Positions 26,404 through 35,790 are shown, counted from the first letter of the stretch. The stretch: 64,000 nucleotides of DNA from JAMQPK01 sp963782595 (GCA_963782595.1 CAWAKJ010000005.1:620001-684000); one strand, 5' to 3'. Translations and numbers: made by a program. Notes: a model not told the origin generated them from the letters alone.

Positions 26404-29400
26404 GCGTTCTTGCCGATCACCAAGCCAGAGAGGCCATCGCCTCAGCCCTCGACGACACGTTGATCGTCGAAGCGGCTGCGGGAACAGGTAAGACGACCGA
26501 GCTCGTCCGCCGGATCATCCGCATCATCGAAACCGGCCGTGCCGAGGTGGCCGGCATCGTCGCCGTGACCTTTACTGAAAAGGCCGCCGGCGAGTTGAAG
26601 CTGCGCCTGCGCGAAGCGTTGGAAGAAGCGCGGAGAAAGGCCGCGGCGAATTCATCCGAACGAACGCTTCTGGATAACGCGCTCGGCCGACTCGAAGAAG
26701 CCCAAATCAGCACGATTCACGGCTTCTGCTCCGATCTTCTTCGCGAGCGGCCCGTCGAAGCCCTCGTCGATCCGTTGTTTACCGTGCTGACCGAAGGACA
26801 GGGACAGCGCCTCTACGACGAAGCGTTCCGCCGCTGGATGGAAGACCAGCTCGCCGATCCGCCGGAAGGTGTCAGACGATCGCTGCGGCGGCCCGGGTTC
26901 AGTGGCTTCGGAAATCAGGCTGAATTCGACGATGGTCCGATTGGCAGGATCAGCCGCGCCGGCTGGGACCTTATTCAGTGGCGCGATTTCGAAGGTGGCT
27001 GGACTCGTCAACAGTTCGATCGCCGCTCGCGGATCGACGCGCTGACTTCGCAGCTGATCGATTTCGTTCAACTCCTCGCGAATCCCGAAAATCCGTACGA
27101 CAACCTCTTCTATGACAGCCGGCCGGCCCGTCAACTTGGAGACGACTTGCACCGGACCGAGTCTGTCGTGGGGCGCGATTACGATCGTCTCGAAGCGGCA
27201 CTCATCGAGCTCGGCCGCAATCGTGATTTCAAGAACGCCCGCAAAGGAACCGGGAAGGTCTATCGTACGGGCGTTCTGCGAGAAGACGTCTGGCAGGCGC
27301 GCGAAGATCTGATGCGCGCACTTGCGGCCTTCGAGCGCGATGCAAATGCCGACCTGGCTGTACTCCTTCGTCACGAGCTCCAGGACTGCGTCGCTGAATA
27401 CGAGGCGGCAAAGAGCAGGGCAGGAGCGCTCGATTTTCTCGACCTGCTGCTGAAGGCCAGAAATCTGATCCGGCGCGATGAGGGCGTGAGGCAGAGTTTT
27501 CAGAGTCGATTTCAGCGGATCTTCGTTGACGAGTTTCAAGACACCGATCCGCTGCAGGCCGAAATCCTCATGCTGCTGGCGGCAGACGACCCGGCTGTTA
27601 CCGACTGGCGCAAGGTCAACCCTGTACCTGGAAAGCTTTTCATCGTCGGCGATCCCAAGCAGTCGATCTATCGCTTTCGGCGAGCCGACGTCGGCGTGTA
27701 TCGCAGCGTCTATGAAATGTTGAAAGCGGCCGGCGCCAGGCAGGTGACGCTGCAAACCAGTTTCCGCTCGAGGCCCAACATCCAGGGCGTCATCAACGCC
27801 GCCTTCGCGCCAGTCATGAATGGCGACCCCGACGCCCTGCAGGCCAACTACGTGCCGCTTCAGCCCTCGCGCTCTGACGTCGCTGGACAGCCATCAGTGG
27901 TGGTGTTGCCGGTTCCGAAGCCCTATGGCGTAAGGCGCCTGTCAAACGTCGAGATCGAGAAATCGTTGCCTGATGCCGTTGGTGCGTACATCCACTGGCT
28001 GATCAACGAAAGTGGCTGGAAAGTTGCTGAACGGCCCAGCGCGGGTCGGACCTCCGCTATCGGCTTCCAACCTGCCGAAAAGGAACACCTCGTTTCCGTC
28101 CAGGCGCGGCACATCTGTCTCCTGTTCCGTCGCTTTGTCAGCTACGACGAAGACGCCACACGCCCGTACGTCCAGGCCCTCGAAGCGCGCGGCGTCCCGC
28201 ATCTTCTGGTCGGCGGCCGCTCGTTCCATAACCGCGCCGAAATCGAAACGCTGCGCGCGGCCCTGGCGGCGATCGAATGGCCGGACGATGAGCTGTCGGT
28301 GTTTGCGACGTTGAGAGGGTCGCTCTTCGCAATCGGGGACGAAGACCTGCTCGAGTATCGTCACCGCTTCGGCGGACTCCATCCATTCAGAATCCCGCAG
28401 GATCTCGATGCTTCATCGCCAATCGCGTTCGCCTTGAACCTGCTGCAGTCGCTGCATCGTGGACGAAATCACGTGCCCGTGGCTTCGACGATCTCCCAAC
28501 TGCTCGAAGCCACGCGTGCCCATGTCGGGTTCGCCCTCGAGCATGGCGGCGAGCAGGTGCTTGCGAACGTGTCACAGGTCGCCGAGCTCGCGCGCCGCTA
28601 CGAGGCCGAAGGCGGCATCTCGTTCCGCGGATTTCTCGACGAGCTGCGCGCGCAGGCCGAAAGCGGGGAAGCCACCGAAGCTCCCATTCTCGAGGAGGGC
28701 AGCGACGGCGTGCGCCTGATGACCGTCCACAAGGCGAAGGGCCTCGAGTTCCCGGTCGTCATCCTCGTTGACATGACGGCGAAGCTGCATCGTGCGACAG
28801 CCAGCCGCTATCTCGATGCCGGGCAAGGCGTGTGCGCGATCCAGTTGGCGGGCTGCTCACCAAGAGATTTGATCGACCACGAGCAGGACGAGCTGCGACG
28901 CGATGCCGCCGAGGGTGCGCGCCTTGCGTATGTCGCGGCGACGCGCGCGCGCGACCTCCTCGTGATTCCTGCTGTTGGCGATGGGGAGCGTGAGGGCTGG
29001 ATCCAGTCGCTGAACTCGGCGATCTATCCGCCGATGGAATCGCGCCGCGAGCAGGTTCAGGCACCCGGATGCATCGAGTTCAAGTCCAAGGATTCAGTTC
29101 TGTCTCGCCCTGACGGCGATCCTGCGAATGCGGCCACCGTATGTCCAGGGCTGCACGTCGTACGTAGGGCGGGTCCTGTTGGACCCGCCGCTCTTGGATC
29201 CGCCGCGGACGAACCGGCCGAAATTGTCTGGTGGGACCCGCACGTGCTCACCCTCGGCGTCGAGCTTTCCATCGGGATTCGGAAGCCCGATCTCATCGTC
29301 AAGGATGTCCCGACCGCGATCGTCGATTTCGGACTCAAGAACTATAAAGGTTGGAGGCAGCAGCGGGATGCTGCGGCGACAACCGGGAGTGTCCCGTCCA

Positions 29401-29939
29401 TCAAGCCGTTCACCGCTGCGCAATACGCGGCCACGCTGACCGACACACAGGAGCTGCCCGAGGTTGAGATCGTCCAGCTTCCCAGGGCCGAGGAGCGTCC
29501 TACAGGCCGGCGCTTCGGCTCGCTTGTTCACGCGGTGCTTGCCAGCGTTCCGCTCGATGCGAGCGCCGACGTCATTCATCGACTCACCAGCACACATGGC
29601 CGCATTCTGGGCTCTTCCGACGAAGAGCTCGCAGGGGCTACTGAAGTTGTGCGATCTGTGCTTGCACATTCGCTTCTTCAGCGAGCTCTCAAAGCGTCGA
29701 GGAAAAACCTTTGCCGGCGCGAAGTGCCCGTCGGCTGGAAGGATTCGTCCGGCGCTCTTATCGAGGGTGTGATCGATCTCGTGTTCGAAGACGGCAACCA
29801 GTCGGTGATTGTCGACTTCAAGAGTGATGAAGAGATTCGGTCCGGAGCGGCAAAATATCAACGGCAGATTGGTATCTACGCAGCCGCCGTTCGCGAGTGC
29901 ACCGGTCGATCGGTGTCGGCCGTGTTGATGCGGGTGTAG
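26400..29939 (+). CDS. addA: AddA-like UvrD/Rep-family helicase-nuclease subunit
   Basis: A 1179-residue superfamily 1A helicase with C-terminal RecB-type nuclease. ATG at 26400 overlaps the addB stop. Helicase motifs in order: I 'EAAAGTGKTTELVRR' (Lys31), Ia 'VAVTFTEKAAGELK', Ib 'ISTIHGFCSDLLRE', II 'VDEFQDTDPLQ', III 'FIVGDPKQSIYRFRRAD', IV 'TSFRSRPNI', V 'VRLMTVHKAKGLEFPVV', VI 'RLAYVAATRARDLL'. The nuclease has 'RRFGSLVHAVL', 'IEGVIDLVFED' and 'VIVDFKSD'. With AddB it processes double-strand ends for RecA and degrades linear foreign DNA. A GGCGGGTCC palindrome (29163-29205) is translated in the linker between helicase and nuclease. Confidence 0.93.
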   Translation: MSVLADHQAREAIASALDDTLIVEAAAGTGKTTELVRRIIRIIETGRAEVAGIVAVTFTEKAAGELKLRLREALEEARRKAAANSSERTLLDNALGRLEEAQISTIHGFCSDLLRERPVEALVDPLFTVLTEGQGQRLYDEAFRRWMEDQLADPPEGVRRSLRRPGFSGFGNQAEFDDGPIGRISRAGWDLIQWRDFEGGWTRQQFDRRSRIDALTSQLIDFVQLLANPENPYDNLFYDSRPARQLGDDLHRTESVVGRDYDRLEAALIELGRNRDFKNARKGTGKVYRTGVLREDVWQAREDLMRALAAFERDANADLAVLLRHELQDCVAEYEAAKSRAGALDFLDLLLKARNLIRRDEGVRQSFQSRFQRIFVDEFQDTDPLQAEILMLLAADDPAVTDWRKVNPVPGKLFIVGDPKQSIYRFRRADVGVYRSVYEMLKAAGARQVTLQTSFRSRPNIQGVINAAFAPVMNGDPDALQANYVPLQPSRSDVAGQPSVVVLPVPKPYGVRRLSNVEIEKSLPDAVGAYIHWLINESGWKVAERPSAGRTSAIGFQPAEKEHLVSVQARHICLLFRRFVSYDEDATRPYVQALEARGVPHLLVGGRSFHNRAEIETLRAALAAIEWPDDELSVFATLRGSLFAIGDEDLLEYRHRFGGLHPFRIPQDLDASSPIAFALNLLQSLHRGRNHVPVASTISQLLEATRAHVGFALEHGGEQVLANVSQVAELARRYEAEGGISFRGFLDELRAQAESGEATEAPILEEGSDGVRLMTVHKAKGLEFPVVILVDMTAKLHRATASRYLDAGQGVCAIQLAGCSPRDLIDHEQDELRRDAAEGARLAYVAATRARDLLVIPAVGDGEREGWIQSLNSAIYPPMESRREQVQAPGCIEFKSKDSVLSRPDGDPANAATVCPGLHVVRRAGPVGPAALGSAADEPAEIVWWDPHVLTLGVELSIGIRKPDLIVKDVPTAIVDFGLKNYKGWRQQRDAAATTGSVPSIKPFTAAQYAATLTDTQELPEVEIVQLPRAEERPTGRRFGSLVHAVLASVPLDASADVIHRLTSTHGRILGSSDEELAGATEVVRSVLAHSLLQRALKASRKNLCRREVPVGWKDSSGALIEGVIDLVFEDGNQSVIVDFKSDEEIRSGAAKYQRQIGIYAAAVRECTGRSVSAVLMRV
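29163..29205. repeat. GGCGGGTCC palindrome inside addA
   Basis: CGTAGGGCGGGTCCTG is shared exactly with the addB copy; here GGCGGGTCC pairs with GGACCCGCC over a short loop. It is translated in frame as 'RRAGPVGPAALGSA'. Confidence 0.75.
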
Positions 29940-29944
29940 CGGGT

Positions 29945-30478
29945 ATGAATATCAGCCTCCGGCATGTGCGAGCCGCAGCGGCCGTTGTCGCCGTCTTCCT
30001 CGGCCTCACATCCCCGCTCAACGGGCAGCGGCGAGCCGACTTGACCCGGCTGATCGGCCAGTCAATCCCTGGAACCGTGATCGCAGTCTCCGATGGAGAT
30101 ACTGTGCGTATTCGTCTGGATGGCACCAGGCAAATCATCCGCGTTCGTCTCGAGGGTATCGACGCTCCGGAAACCGGCGAGCCTTTCAGCGCTCAGGCGA
30201 GAAGTGCGGCACGTGTGCTGATGTTCGACAAGAGTGTGCAGGTGAAGGGCACTGATGTCGACAACTACGATCGCCTTGTTGCGAGGGTCTTCGTTGGCGG
30301 CAAAGATGCCAGCCTCGAGCTCCTTCAGGCAGGGCTCGCGTGTCATTTCACCCGTTTCGAGAATGATGCGGCGCTGGCTAAGGCACAACTCGAGGCCCGA
30401 ACGAGCGGCAAAGGATTCTGGGCCGCCAACGCGCAGAAACCCAGATGCGTGGAGTTCACTGCCGAACGCCGCAAGTGA
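29945..30478 (+). CDS. Secreted thermonuclease (SNase-like)
   Basis: A 177-residue staphylococcal-nuclease-fold enzyme with an N-terminal signal peptide (MNISLRHVRAAAAVVAVFLGLTSPLNG). The core 'TVIAVSDGDTVRIRL', 'IRVRLEGIDAPETGEPF' and 'NYDRLVARVFVGG' places the catalytic Arg, Glu and Arg residues of the family. It is 5 bp downstream of addA and so belongs to the same transcript, though it would act outside the cytoplasm, cutting extracellular DNA or RNA. Why it should be coupled to AddAB is not known. Confidence 0.9.
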   Translation: MNISLRHVRAAAAVVAVFLGLTSPLNGQRRADLTRLIGQSIPGTVIAVSDGDTVRIRLDGTRQIIRVRLEGIDAPETGEPFSAQARSAARVLMFDKSVQVKGTDVDNYDRLVARVFVGGKDASLELLQAGLACHFTRFENDAALAKAQLEARTSGKGFWAANAQKPRCVEFTAERRK

Positions 30479-30518
30479 CTGGGCGTTGCGGAGTTCCGGC
30501 TTAACCGGATGTCGTCGC

Positions 30519-30621
30519 ACGCGCCAACGCGGGAGGCGGCTCTGTCTGCGATGCGGCCGGAACTGACGGTGCACGAACACGGCCGCTTGCAGACAGATCC
30601 GCCTCCCGCATGGCGAGCGTG
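30519..30621 (-). repeat. Nested palindrome element copy 2 (GGATCTGTCTGC arm type)
   Basis: Long inverted repeat with the core in reverse orientation (ACGGTGCACGAACACG). Weaker outer pairing extends to about 30491-30644 through TTCCGGC/GCCGGA half-sites. It lies between convergent genes (nuclease and WYL regulator). Confidence 0.85.
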
Positions 30622-30670
30622 ACGGGACTCCGGCTGGAGCCGGACGGTGGTCTAGCCTCCGGTCAGTACT

Positions 30671-30711
30671 GCGTTCTCCACTTGCGCCTTTGCGTCTTGG
30701 CGTTGAGACGA
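30671..30711. repeat. GCGTCTT / GTTGAGACG short repeat
   Basis: A degenerate octamer (TTGCGTCT) ending in CGTTGAGAC. The complement GTCTCAACGCAAAG recurs at 35801, 36435, 48092-48117 and 53723. Confidence 0.55.
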
Positions 30712-30755
30712 AAGCTTCACCGGTGGCATGAACGCCGCTTCGGTGGCGAGGACTT

Positions 30756-31814
30756 CTAGGTTTTTACGAACGGCAGCCGGGGATGATCGCTCAGGTCGAA
30801 CAGACTGCCGGAAAACTCGAAATCCAGATGCGGCGCATAGCCGTCGCGTGCATCCTCCAGTTGCTCGAGAATCGCCTCGGCCAGCGACGTCGGCGAGACG
30901 ACGCGCGCAAGCGGGCCAAAGCTCAGAATCCAGCTTCGAAGCGACCAGTCGTGGCAGACGTTCAACGTCAGTCGGATCGAGCCGTCTGACTTCTCGCGAA
31001 TCTGCTGCGACGCATGCCACGTGCGTTCGCGCACATGAACGGCCGCATCCGGCAGAAACTCAATCTCTACGCGCTCGGGCGTGCCCGTGTGGACGCCCAG
31101 CGAATTCGGAAACGGATCGGGTGCGGTGCTTTCAGGCGGATCGAAAGTCCCCGATGTCACCGCCAGCGACTTGATTCGCTCGACTGCAAACGTCCGCAGT
31201 TGCCGGTACTTCGGAACCTGGGCCAGCAGATACATCCCGCCCTGTGCATAGGCGAGGCGGTACGGCTCGACCAGATACTCCTTCGTCTGGCGGCTCGACG
31301 CCGAGTGGTACTGCATCTTCACCTGCCGATGCTCGAGGACCGCACTCAGAAGTTCGGCGATGTGCTTTCGATAGCGAGCGTCCTCGCGCTTTTTGACTGG
31401 CGTCGCTTTTACGTTCAGGACAGCCGGTAGTCGATCGAGAAACCCGCGCATTCGAGGGGGCAGCGCGGCGGCAACCTTGTCCATCGCGCTTTTCGCGTGC
31501 TCGTGAAACGGTGTGCCGACCAGGCATTCGACCAGCGCCCGGCTGAAGTAGAGCGATGCCAGCTCACCGATGGTGAGGCTCGAGTCCTGAAGCCCCTTTA
31601 GTCCCTGTGGCAGCAGCTTCCATCTGGTACGGCCGTTCGGCTTCTCATCGACGAGGGGAAACCCAACCTCCTGGAGGGCAACCATATCGCGCCAGACCGT
31701 CCGCGGTGTCACGCCGCACTGTCGAGCCAGGCCGGCGACCGTCTCGCCATGACGGCTGGCTTCGAGAGTACGCAGAATCTTCCACTGCCTGATGACCTCG
31801 GCATTGCGTGGCAT
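30756..31814 (-). CDS. WYL-domain transcriptional regulator (DeoR/HTH_11 type)
   Basis: A 352-residue DNA-binding protein. The N-terminal winged helix (IRQWKILRTLEASRHGETVAGLARQCGVTPRTVWRDM) is followed by a WYL domain, residues about 145-235 ('VKMQYHSASSRQTKEYLVEPYRLAYAQGGMYLLA' with the WYL triad replaced by MYL), and a WCX C-terminal domain. WYL proteins bind nucleotides or single-stranded nucleic acid and often regulate DNA repair or defence operons. It is convergent with the addB-addA-nuclease transcript, which would be a plausible but unproven target. Nothing links it to the downstream TonB receptor except divergence. Confidence 0.92.
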   Translation of the reverse strand: MPRNAEVIRQWKILRTLEASRHGETVAGLARQCGVTPRTVWRDMVALQEVGFPLVDEKPNGRTRWKLLPQGLKGLQDSSLTIGELASLYFSRALVECLVGTPFHEHAKSAMDKVAAALPPRMRGFLDRLPAVLNVKATPVKKREDARYRKHIAELLSAVLEHRQVKMQYHSASSRQTKEYLVEPYRLAYAQGGMYLLAQVPKYRQLRTFAVERIKSLAVTSGTFDPPESTAPDPFPNSLGVHTGTPERVEIEFLPDAAVHVRERTWHASQQIREKSDGSIRLTLNVCHDWSLRSWILSFGPLARVVSPTSLAEAILEQLEDARDGYAPHLDFEFSGSLFDLSDHPRLPFVKT

Positions 31815-31906
31815 CTTGTGCTGTGGGTATAGCAGAAACGGTGATGTTGAGCAAAGTGACCGACGCTGCGCTTACGTAGTCAGGCATCAGCCGGACCTGG
31901 CCCGTC

Positions 31907-32000
31907 TAAACGCGGGAGCCGGATCTGTCTGCATCGCGGCCGGAACTAACTAGTGCACGAACACGGCCGCTTGCAGACAGATCCGCCTCCCGCATGGTTA
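31907..32000 (-). repeat. Nested palindrome element copy 3 (GGATCTGTCTGC arm type)
   Basis: 94-bp inverted repeat with reverse-oriented core; the loop has a few extra bases (CTAACTAG). It lies in the 586-bp region between the divergent WYL regulator and TonB receptor 2, which contains no gene but two of these elements and a small hairpin. Confidence 0.85.
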
Positions 32001-32108
32001 TCCGGCCGAGTGTCCGGCCAGCAATCGGTCGGCCGCCAGCGGCCTCGGGGAGGTTACGTGTTCGCGCGAGGATGCCGCCGAGGAGGTGACAACACCGCGC
32101 TCGGCCCT

Positions 32109-32201
32109 GCCATGCGGCGGGACGATCTGTCGTCCAGCCGGACGTGTTCGTGCACCGTTAGTTCCGGCCGGCAGGACGACAGATCGTCTCGCCGCGTTGG
32201 C
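32109..32201 (+). repeat. Nested palindrome element copy 4 (GACGATCTGTCG arm type)
   Basis: 93-bp inverted repeat, forward core CGTGTTCGTGCACCGTTAG. Arms GCCATGCGGCGGGACGATC and its near complement pair with few mismatches. Confidence 0.88.
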
Positions 32202-32368
32202 GGCTGAACACGGCTGCGTTCCAATTTTGGCGGCGTACCGACGTTTGTGAGTGCACTGGCCCTGCGTCCAAAATCGACCATTCGTAACAAAACCTGTCCT
32301 GACTAAACCGGAAGGTGTATAAACCTGCTGTTCGGCGCCCACATCCCGATCGGAAATAGGTACGTCGT

Positions 32369-32386
32369 GTCCGGCCTTAGCCGGAC
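32369..32386 (+). promoter_or_regulatory. GTCCGGC hairpin just upstream of a ribosome-binding site
   Basis: A perfect 7-bp stem GTCCGGC / GCCGGAC with loop CTTA ends 5 nt before the GGAGGG of TonB receptor 2. Sister hairpins occur at 36190-36207, 39405-39422 and 58421-58438, so it is a mobile or repeated motif; a role in translation is only inferred. Confidence 0.5.
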
Positions 32387-32400
32387 CAGCTGGAGGGCCT

Positions 32401-35400
32401 ATGCGAAAGATATCGAACCTGATCGTGTTTCTCACACTGCTTCTGGTACCGGCAGCCCCATCGTTTGCCCAGACCTTCGGGCAGATCGCCGGGCAGGTGA
32501 CTGATGCGAGCGGAGCCATTCTCGTGGGGGCCAGCGTCACCGTCACGAATACCCAAACCAACCAGGTGCGCGAGGCCCAGACGAACACGTCAGGTAGCTA
32601 CGTGTTTCCGAACCTGCTCCCGGGTGTCTACAACGTCAAGGTGGACTTGCAGGGTTTTCAGAGCAAGGTCCGCAACGCAGTTGAACTGCAGGTCCAGCAG
32701 ACGGCCAGGCTGGATTTTTCGATGGAGCTGGGTTCCGTCGAGGTGGCCGTCGAGGTCACCGGCAGCGCGCCGATGATCAACGTCACGGACGCCACGGTCG
32801 GGACCGTCATCGAGAATAAGCAGATCCTCGAGTTGCCGCTCAACGGTCGCAACTTCATCAACCTCGTGTCGCTGAGTCCGAACGTGAGCTCGGACTGGGC
32901 CGGCGGCGGCGGCGGCGGCGCATCCGGACGGCAGGGTGGCGACCGATCCTCACAGAATTTCGCTGTCGCGGGTCAGCGCCGCGAGTACAACCAGTACACG
33001 CTCGACGGGATCGTCAATCAGGACGTCAACTTCAACACGTACGCCTTCCTGCCCTCGATCGACAGCGTCGAGGAATTCAAGGTGCAGACCGGCGTCTACT
33101 CGGCCGAATTCGGGCGCGAGGTGGCACAGGTCAACGTCTCCACCAAGAGCGGCACGAACGCGTATCACGGGACGATCTTCGAGTTCATCCGCAACGACGC
33201 GTTCGACGCCGCGCCGTATCAGTTCACTGCTGTAAAGCCGCAGACGTCGCCGTTCAAGTGGAATCAGTACGGCTTCACGCTGGGAGGGCCGATCCAGATC
33301 CCGGGGCTGTTCAACGGCGCGAACAAGTTGTTCTTCATGTCGAACTTTGAAGGGTTCAGGCTCCGCAACCAGCAGGAGGTCGTGTTCAGCACGCCGAGTG
33401 TGGCGATGCGCAGGGGAGACTTCTCTGGGGCCGGCGTGACGATTCGCGATCCTCAGACGGGGCAGCCCTTCCCCGGCAATCAGATTCCGACGAACCGGTT
33501 GGATCCCATCGCCATCAAGTTGCTGGAGTGGTATCCCGAGCCCAATATTCCCGGTGCGGGATTGTCCCGAAACTACCTCGCGCTGCAGCACCACGTGAGT
33601 GACAAGGATCAGTTCACGCAGCGCGTCGATTTCGTCGAAAGCTCGAAGTCGTTCTGGTTCGGCCGCTACAGCTGGACTGATGAGTACGTGCTTGCGCCAA
33701 ACCTCAAGGACAACGGCCAGGTCGTCGAGACGAATGTCAAGCAGATGATGGTGTCGAACACGCGAACGTTGTCGCCCAGTCTGGTCAACGAATTCCGCTT
33801 CGGCGCGACCAAGTTCTACAACAATCTGGCGCAGGAGCTGCAGAACAAGCGCAACGTCCACGAGGAAGTCGGGCTCGGTTTGTTCATTCCTCCGCCGATT
33901 AGCTGGGGCCTTCCCAATATGTCCGTCGGTGGCGGGTTCAGCGGCTTCGGCGACAATCCCTCGCTGCCATTCACCGGCAACAATTACGTGTTTCAGTTCA
34001 TCGACAACGTCTCATGGATCAAGGGCAATCATTCCATCAGGATGGGTGCGGAGGTCCGCAACGATCACTACAACATGATCGGCACGCAGGAAATCCGCGG
34101 TTCGCTGAACATCGACCGGCCAGTCACCGGTTACGGCTTTGCCGACTACATGCTCGGCATCATCTCAGGAACACGGAGCGCCGGCGCGCTCGGTGAAGGG
34201 TGGTACCGCACGATCAGCCAATCGTACTTCTTGCAGGATACATGGCGGATCAAGCCGACTCTCACGCTCGATCTTGGACTGCGGTACGAATACACACCGC
34301 CATGGACCGACGTGAAGGGCGAGATGATGAATATCTGGGTTCCGCCCGGTTTCGGAACGCCTTCCCAGCAGGGCAAACCCTGCTTCATTCGGGTCGGCAG
34401 CGGCGACCCGTACGAAGGCGTCGCGACCCGGTTCGATCCGGCGATTTGCGTGGCGCGCGACGGCCGCCTGGGAGATCGGCTGATCAAACCGGACACGAAC
34501 GATGTTGCGCCGCGCATCGGCGTGGTATGGAGCCCATCGCCGAAGATGACGGTCCGAACCGGTTACGGCATTTTCTACGCGCAGGATTCGACCAATCCGG
34601 TCTTTGATATGAGCCGCAACATCCAGGGGCGCATCACCGCGCAGAGCCCCACGCTGACGCTGAGGCAGCCCTACGACGGCGGTGCAACGAACCCGTGCGG
34701 GATCCAGATGCCGCCGCAAGTGTGTGTGACGGCACCTCAAGTTCTGGGCAACGAATACGATCGCCACACGCCTTACGTCGAACAGTACCTCCTCAACTTT
34801 CAGCGCGAAGTCGGTGCCAGCACGGCCGTGGAGATCGGGTACTTCGGCAGCCGCGGGCACAACCTGCAGCGGTTCGTCACGCTGAATCAGCCGGTGCCCG
34901 GCACGAGCCTTCCCATCCTTGCCCGCGCTCCCGCACCCGAGCTTGGAAACTGGCAGATGATAGCGGGCGTGGGCCATTCGACGTACAACGGGCTGGCGAT
35001 GAAAGTCACCCGTCGGATGTCGAACGGGTTCTCCGGTCTGGCGTCCTATACGTTTGCGAAGTCAGAGGACAACGGCAGCGGGCTTCGCAGCCCGGGCGAA
35101 CCGCTGAAGCCACAGCAGGGTGACTGCTGGGAGTGCGAGAACGGGCGGTCCGTCTTCGACGTTCGGCATCGAGTGACCACGTCGTTCATCTATGAGGTGC
35201 CGGTCGGTTCCGGGCGCAAATATTTGTCGCGGGGCGGCGTGCTCGACGTCCTCGCGGGTGGGTGGCAGCTTGGTGGCATGATGAGGGCGTCGTCGGGGTT
35301 CCCGCTCACCGTGCTAAGCGGTGTCGATCGATCGAATACGGCGCACGGCTACGATCGTCCCAACGCAGTCTCCGGAGTCAGCGTGGAACTCGACAATCCC

Positions 35401-35748
35401 ACCCCGGCCGCATGGTTCAACGTCTCCGCGTTTCAAATGCCGGCGCTCGGAACCTTTGGCGACGTCGGGCGCGCCACGCTCACCGGGCCTGGGGTGTTTA
35501 CGATCGATTTCTCGGCGCTGAAGAACTTCCACTTTGGCAGCAATTACCTTCAGCTTCGGATCGAAGCGTTCAACTTGTTGAACACTCCGAATTTCGCAGA
35601 TCCCAACACCACCCTTTCTCAAAGCGACTGGCAGTCCGCGCCGAACAACATACCGAGGCCCGGGAGCGGCGCGTTCGGGACGATCAACTCAATACGAGGC
35701 ACGGTGCCGATGCGACAGCTGCAATTTGGGTTGAAGTTCGTGTTCTAG
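32401..35748 (+). CDS. TonB-dependent receptor 2 with carboxypeptidase-regulatory-like domain
   Basis: A 1115-residue Oar-like outer-membrane receptor. Signal peptide (MRKISNLIVFLTLLLVPAAPSFA), regulatory beta-sandwich 'GQIAGQVTDASGAILVGASVTVTN' to about residue 115, then plug with 'KQILELPLNGRNFINLVSLSPNV' and a Gly-rich tract, then 'EFGREVAQVNVSTKSGTNAYHGTIFEF', typical of the large acidobacterial family. The barrel ends 'MRQLQFGLKFVF' with terminal Phe. Ribosome-binding site GGAGGG, immediately preceded by a GTCCGGC hairpin. Downstream lies the C-terminal remnant of a PD40 regulator (36156-36187). The transported substrate is unknown. Confidence 0.94.
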   Translation: MRKISNLIVFLTLLLVPAAPSFAQTFGQIAGQVTDASGAILVGASVTVTNTQTNQVREAQTNTSGSYVFPNLLPGVYNVKVDLQGFQSKVRNAVELQVQQTARLDFSMELGSVEVAVEVTGSAPMINVTDATVGTVIENKQILELPLNGRNFINLVSLSPNVSSDWAGGGGGGASGRQGGDRSSQNFAVAGQRREYNQYTLDGIVNQDVNFNTYAFLPSIDSVEEFKVQTGVYSAEFGREVAQVNVSTKSGTNAYHGTIFEFIRNDAFDAAPYQFTAVKPQTSPFKWNQYGFTLGGPIQIPGLFNGANKLFFMSNFEGFRLRNQQEVVFSTPSVAMRRGDFSGAGVTIRDPQTGQPFPGNQIPTNRLDPIAIKLLEWYPEPNIPGAGLSRNYLALQHHVSDKDQFTQRVDFVESSKSFWFGRYSWTDEYVLAPNLKDNGQVVETNVKQMMVSNTRTLSPSLVNEFRFGATKFYNNLAQELQNKRNVHEEVGLGLFIPPPISWGLPNMSVGGGFSGFGDNPSLPFTGNNYVFQFIDNVSWIKGNHSIRMGAEVRNDHYNMIGTQEIRGSLNIDRPVTGYGFADYMLGIISGTRSAGALGEGWYRTISQSYFLQDTWRIKPTLTLDLGLRYEYTPPWTDVKGEMMNIWVPPGFGTPSQQGKPCFIRVGSGDPYEGVATRFDPAICVARDGRLGDRLIKPDTNDVAPRIGVVWSPSPKMTVRTGYGIFYAQDSTNPVFDMSRNIQGRITAQSPTLTLRQPYDGGATNPCGIQMPPQVCVTAPQVLGNEYDRHTPYVEQYLLNFQREVGASTAVEIGYFGSRGHNLQRFVTLNQPVPGTSLPILARAPAPELGNWQMIAGVGHSTYNGLAMKVTRRMSNGFSGLASYTFAKSEDNGSGLRSPGEPLKPQQGDCWECENGRSVFDVRHRVTTSFIYEVPVGSGRKYLSRGGVLDVLAGGWQLGGMMRASSGFPLTVLSGVDRSNTAHGYDRPNAVSGVSVELDNPTPAAWFNVSAFQMPALGTFGDVGRATLTGPGVFTIDFSALKNFHFGSNYLQLRIEAFNLLNTPNFADPNTTLSQSDWQSAPNNIPRPGSGAFGTINSIRGTVPMRQLQFGLKFVF

Positions 35749-35760
35749 TACGGATTGCTG

Positions 35761-35790
35761 GGGCGGGTCCTGCACTATGGACCCGCCGCC
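35761..35790. repeat. GGCGGGTCC palindrome, intergenic copy
   Basis: GGCGGGTCC and GGACCCGCC pair perfectly over an 8-nt loop, 13 nt after the TonB receptor 2 stop. This is the same family as the copies inside addA and addB, and it may double as a transcription end. Confidence 0.7.

Noticed and set aside
30519..30621. tRNA or retron ncRNA
   Set aside because: The structure is one long hairpin with no cloverleaf, CCA or anticodon pattern, and no reverse transcriptase is nearby.
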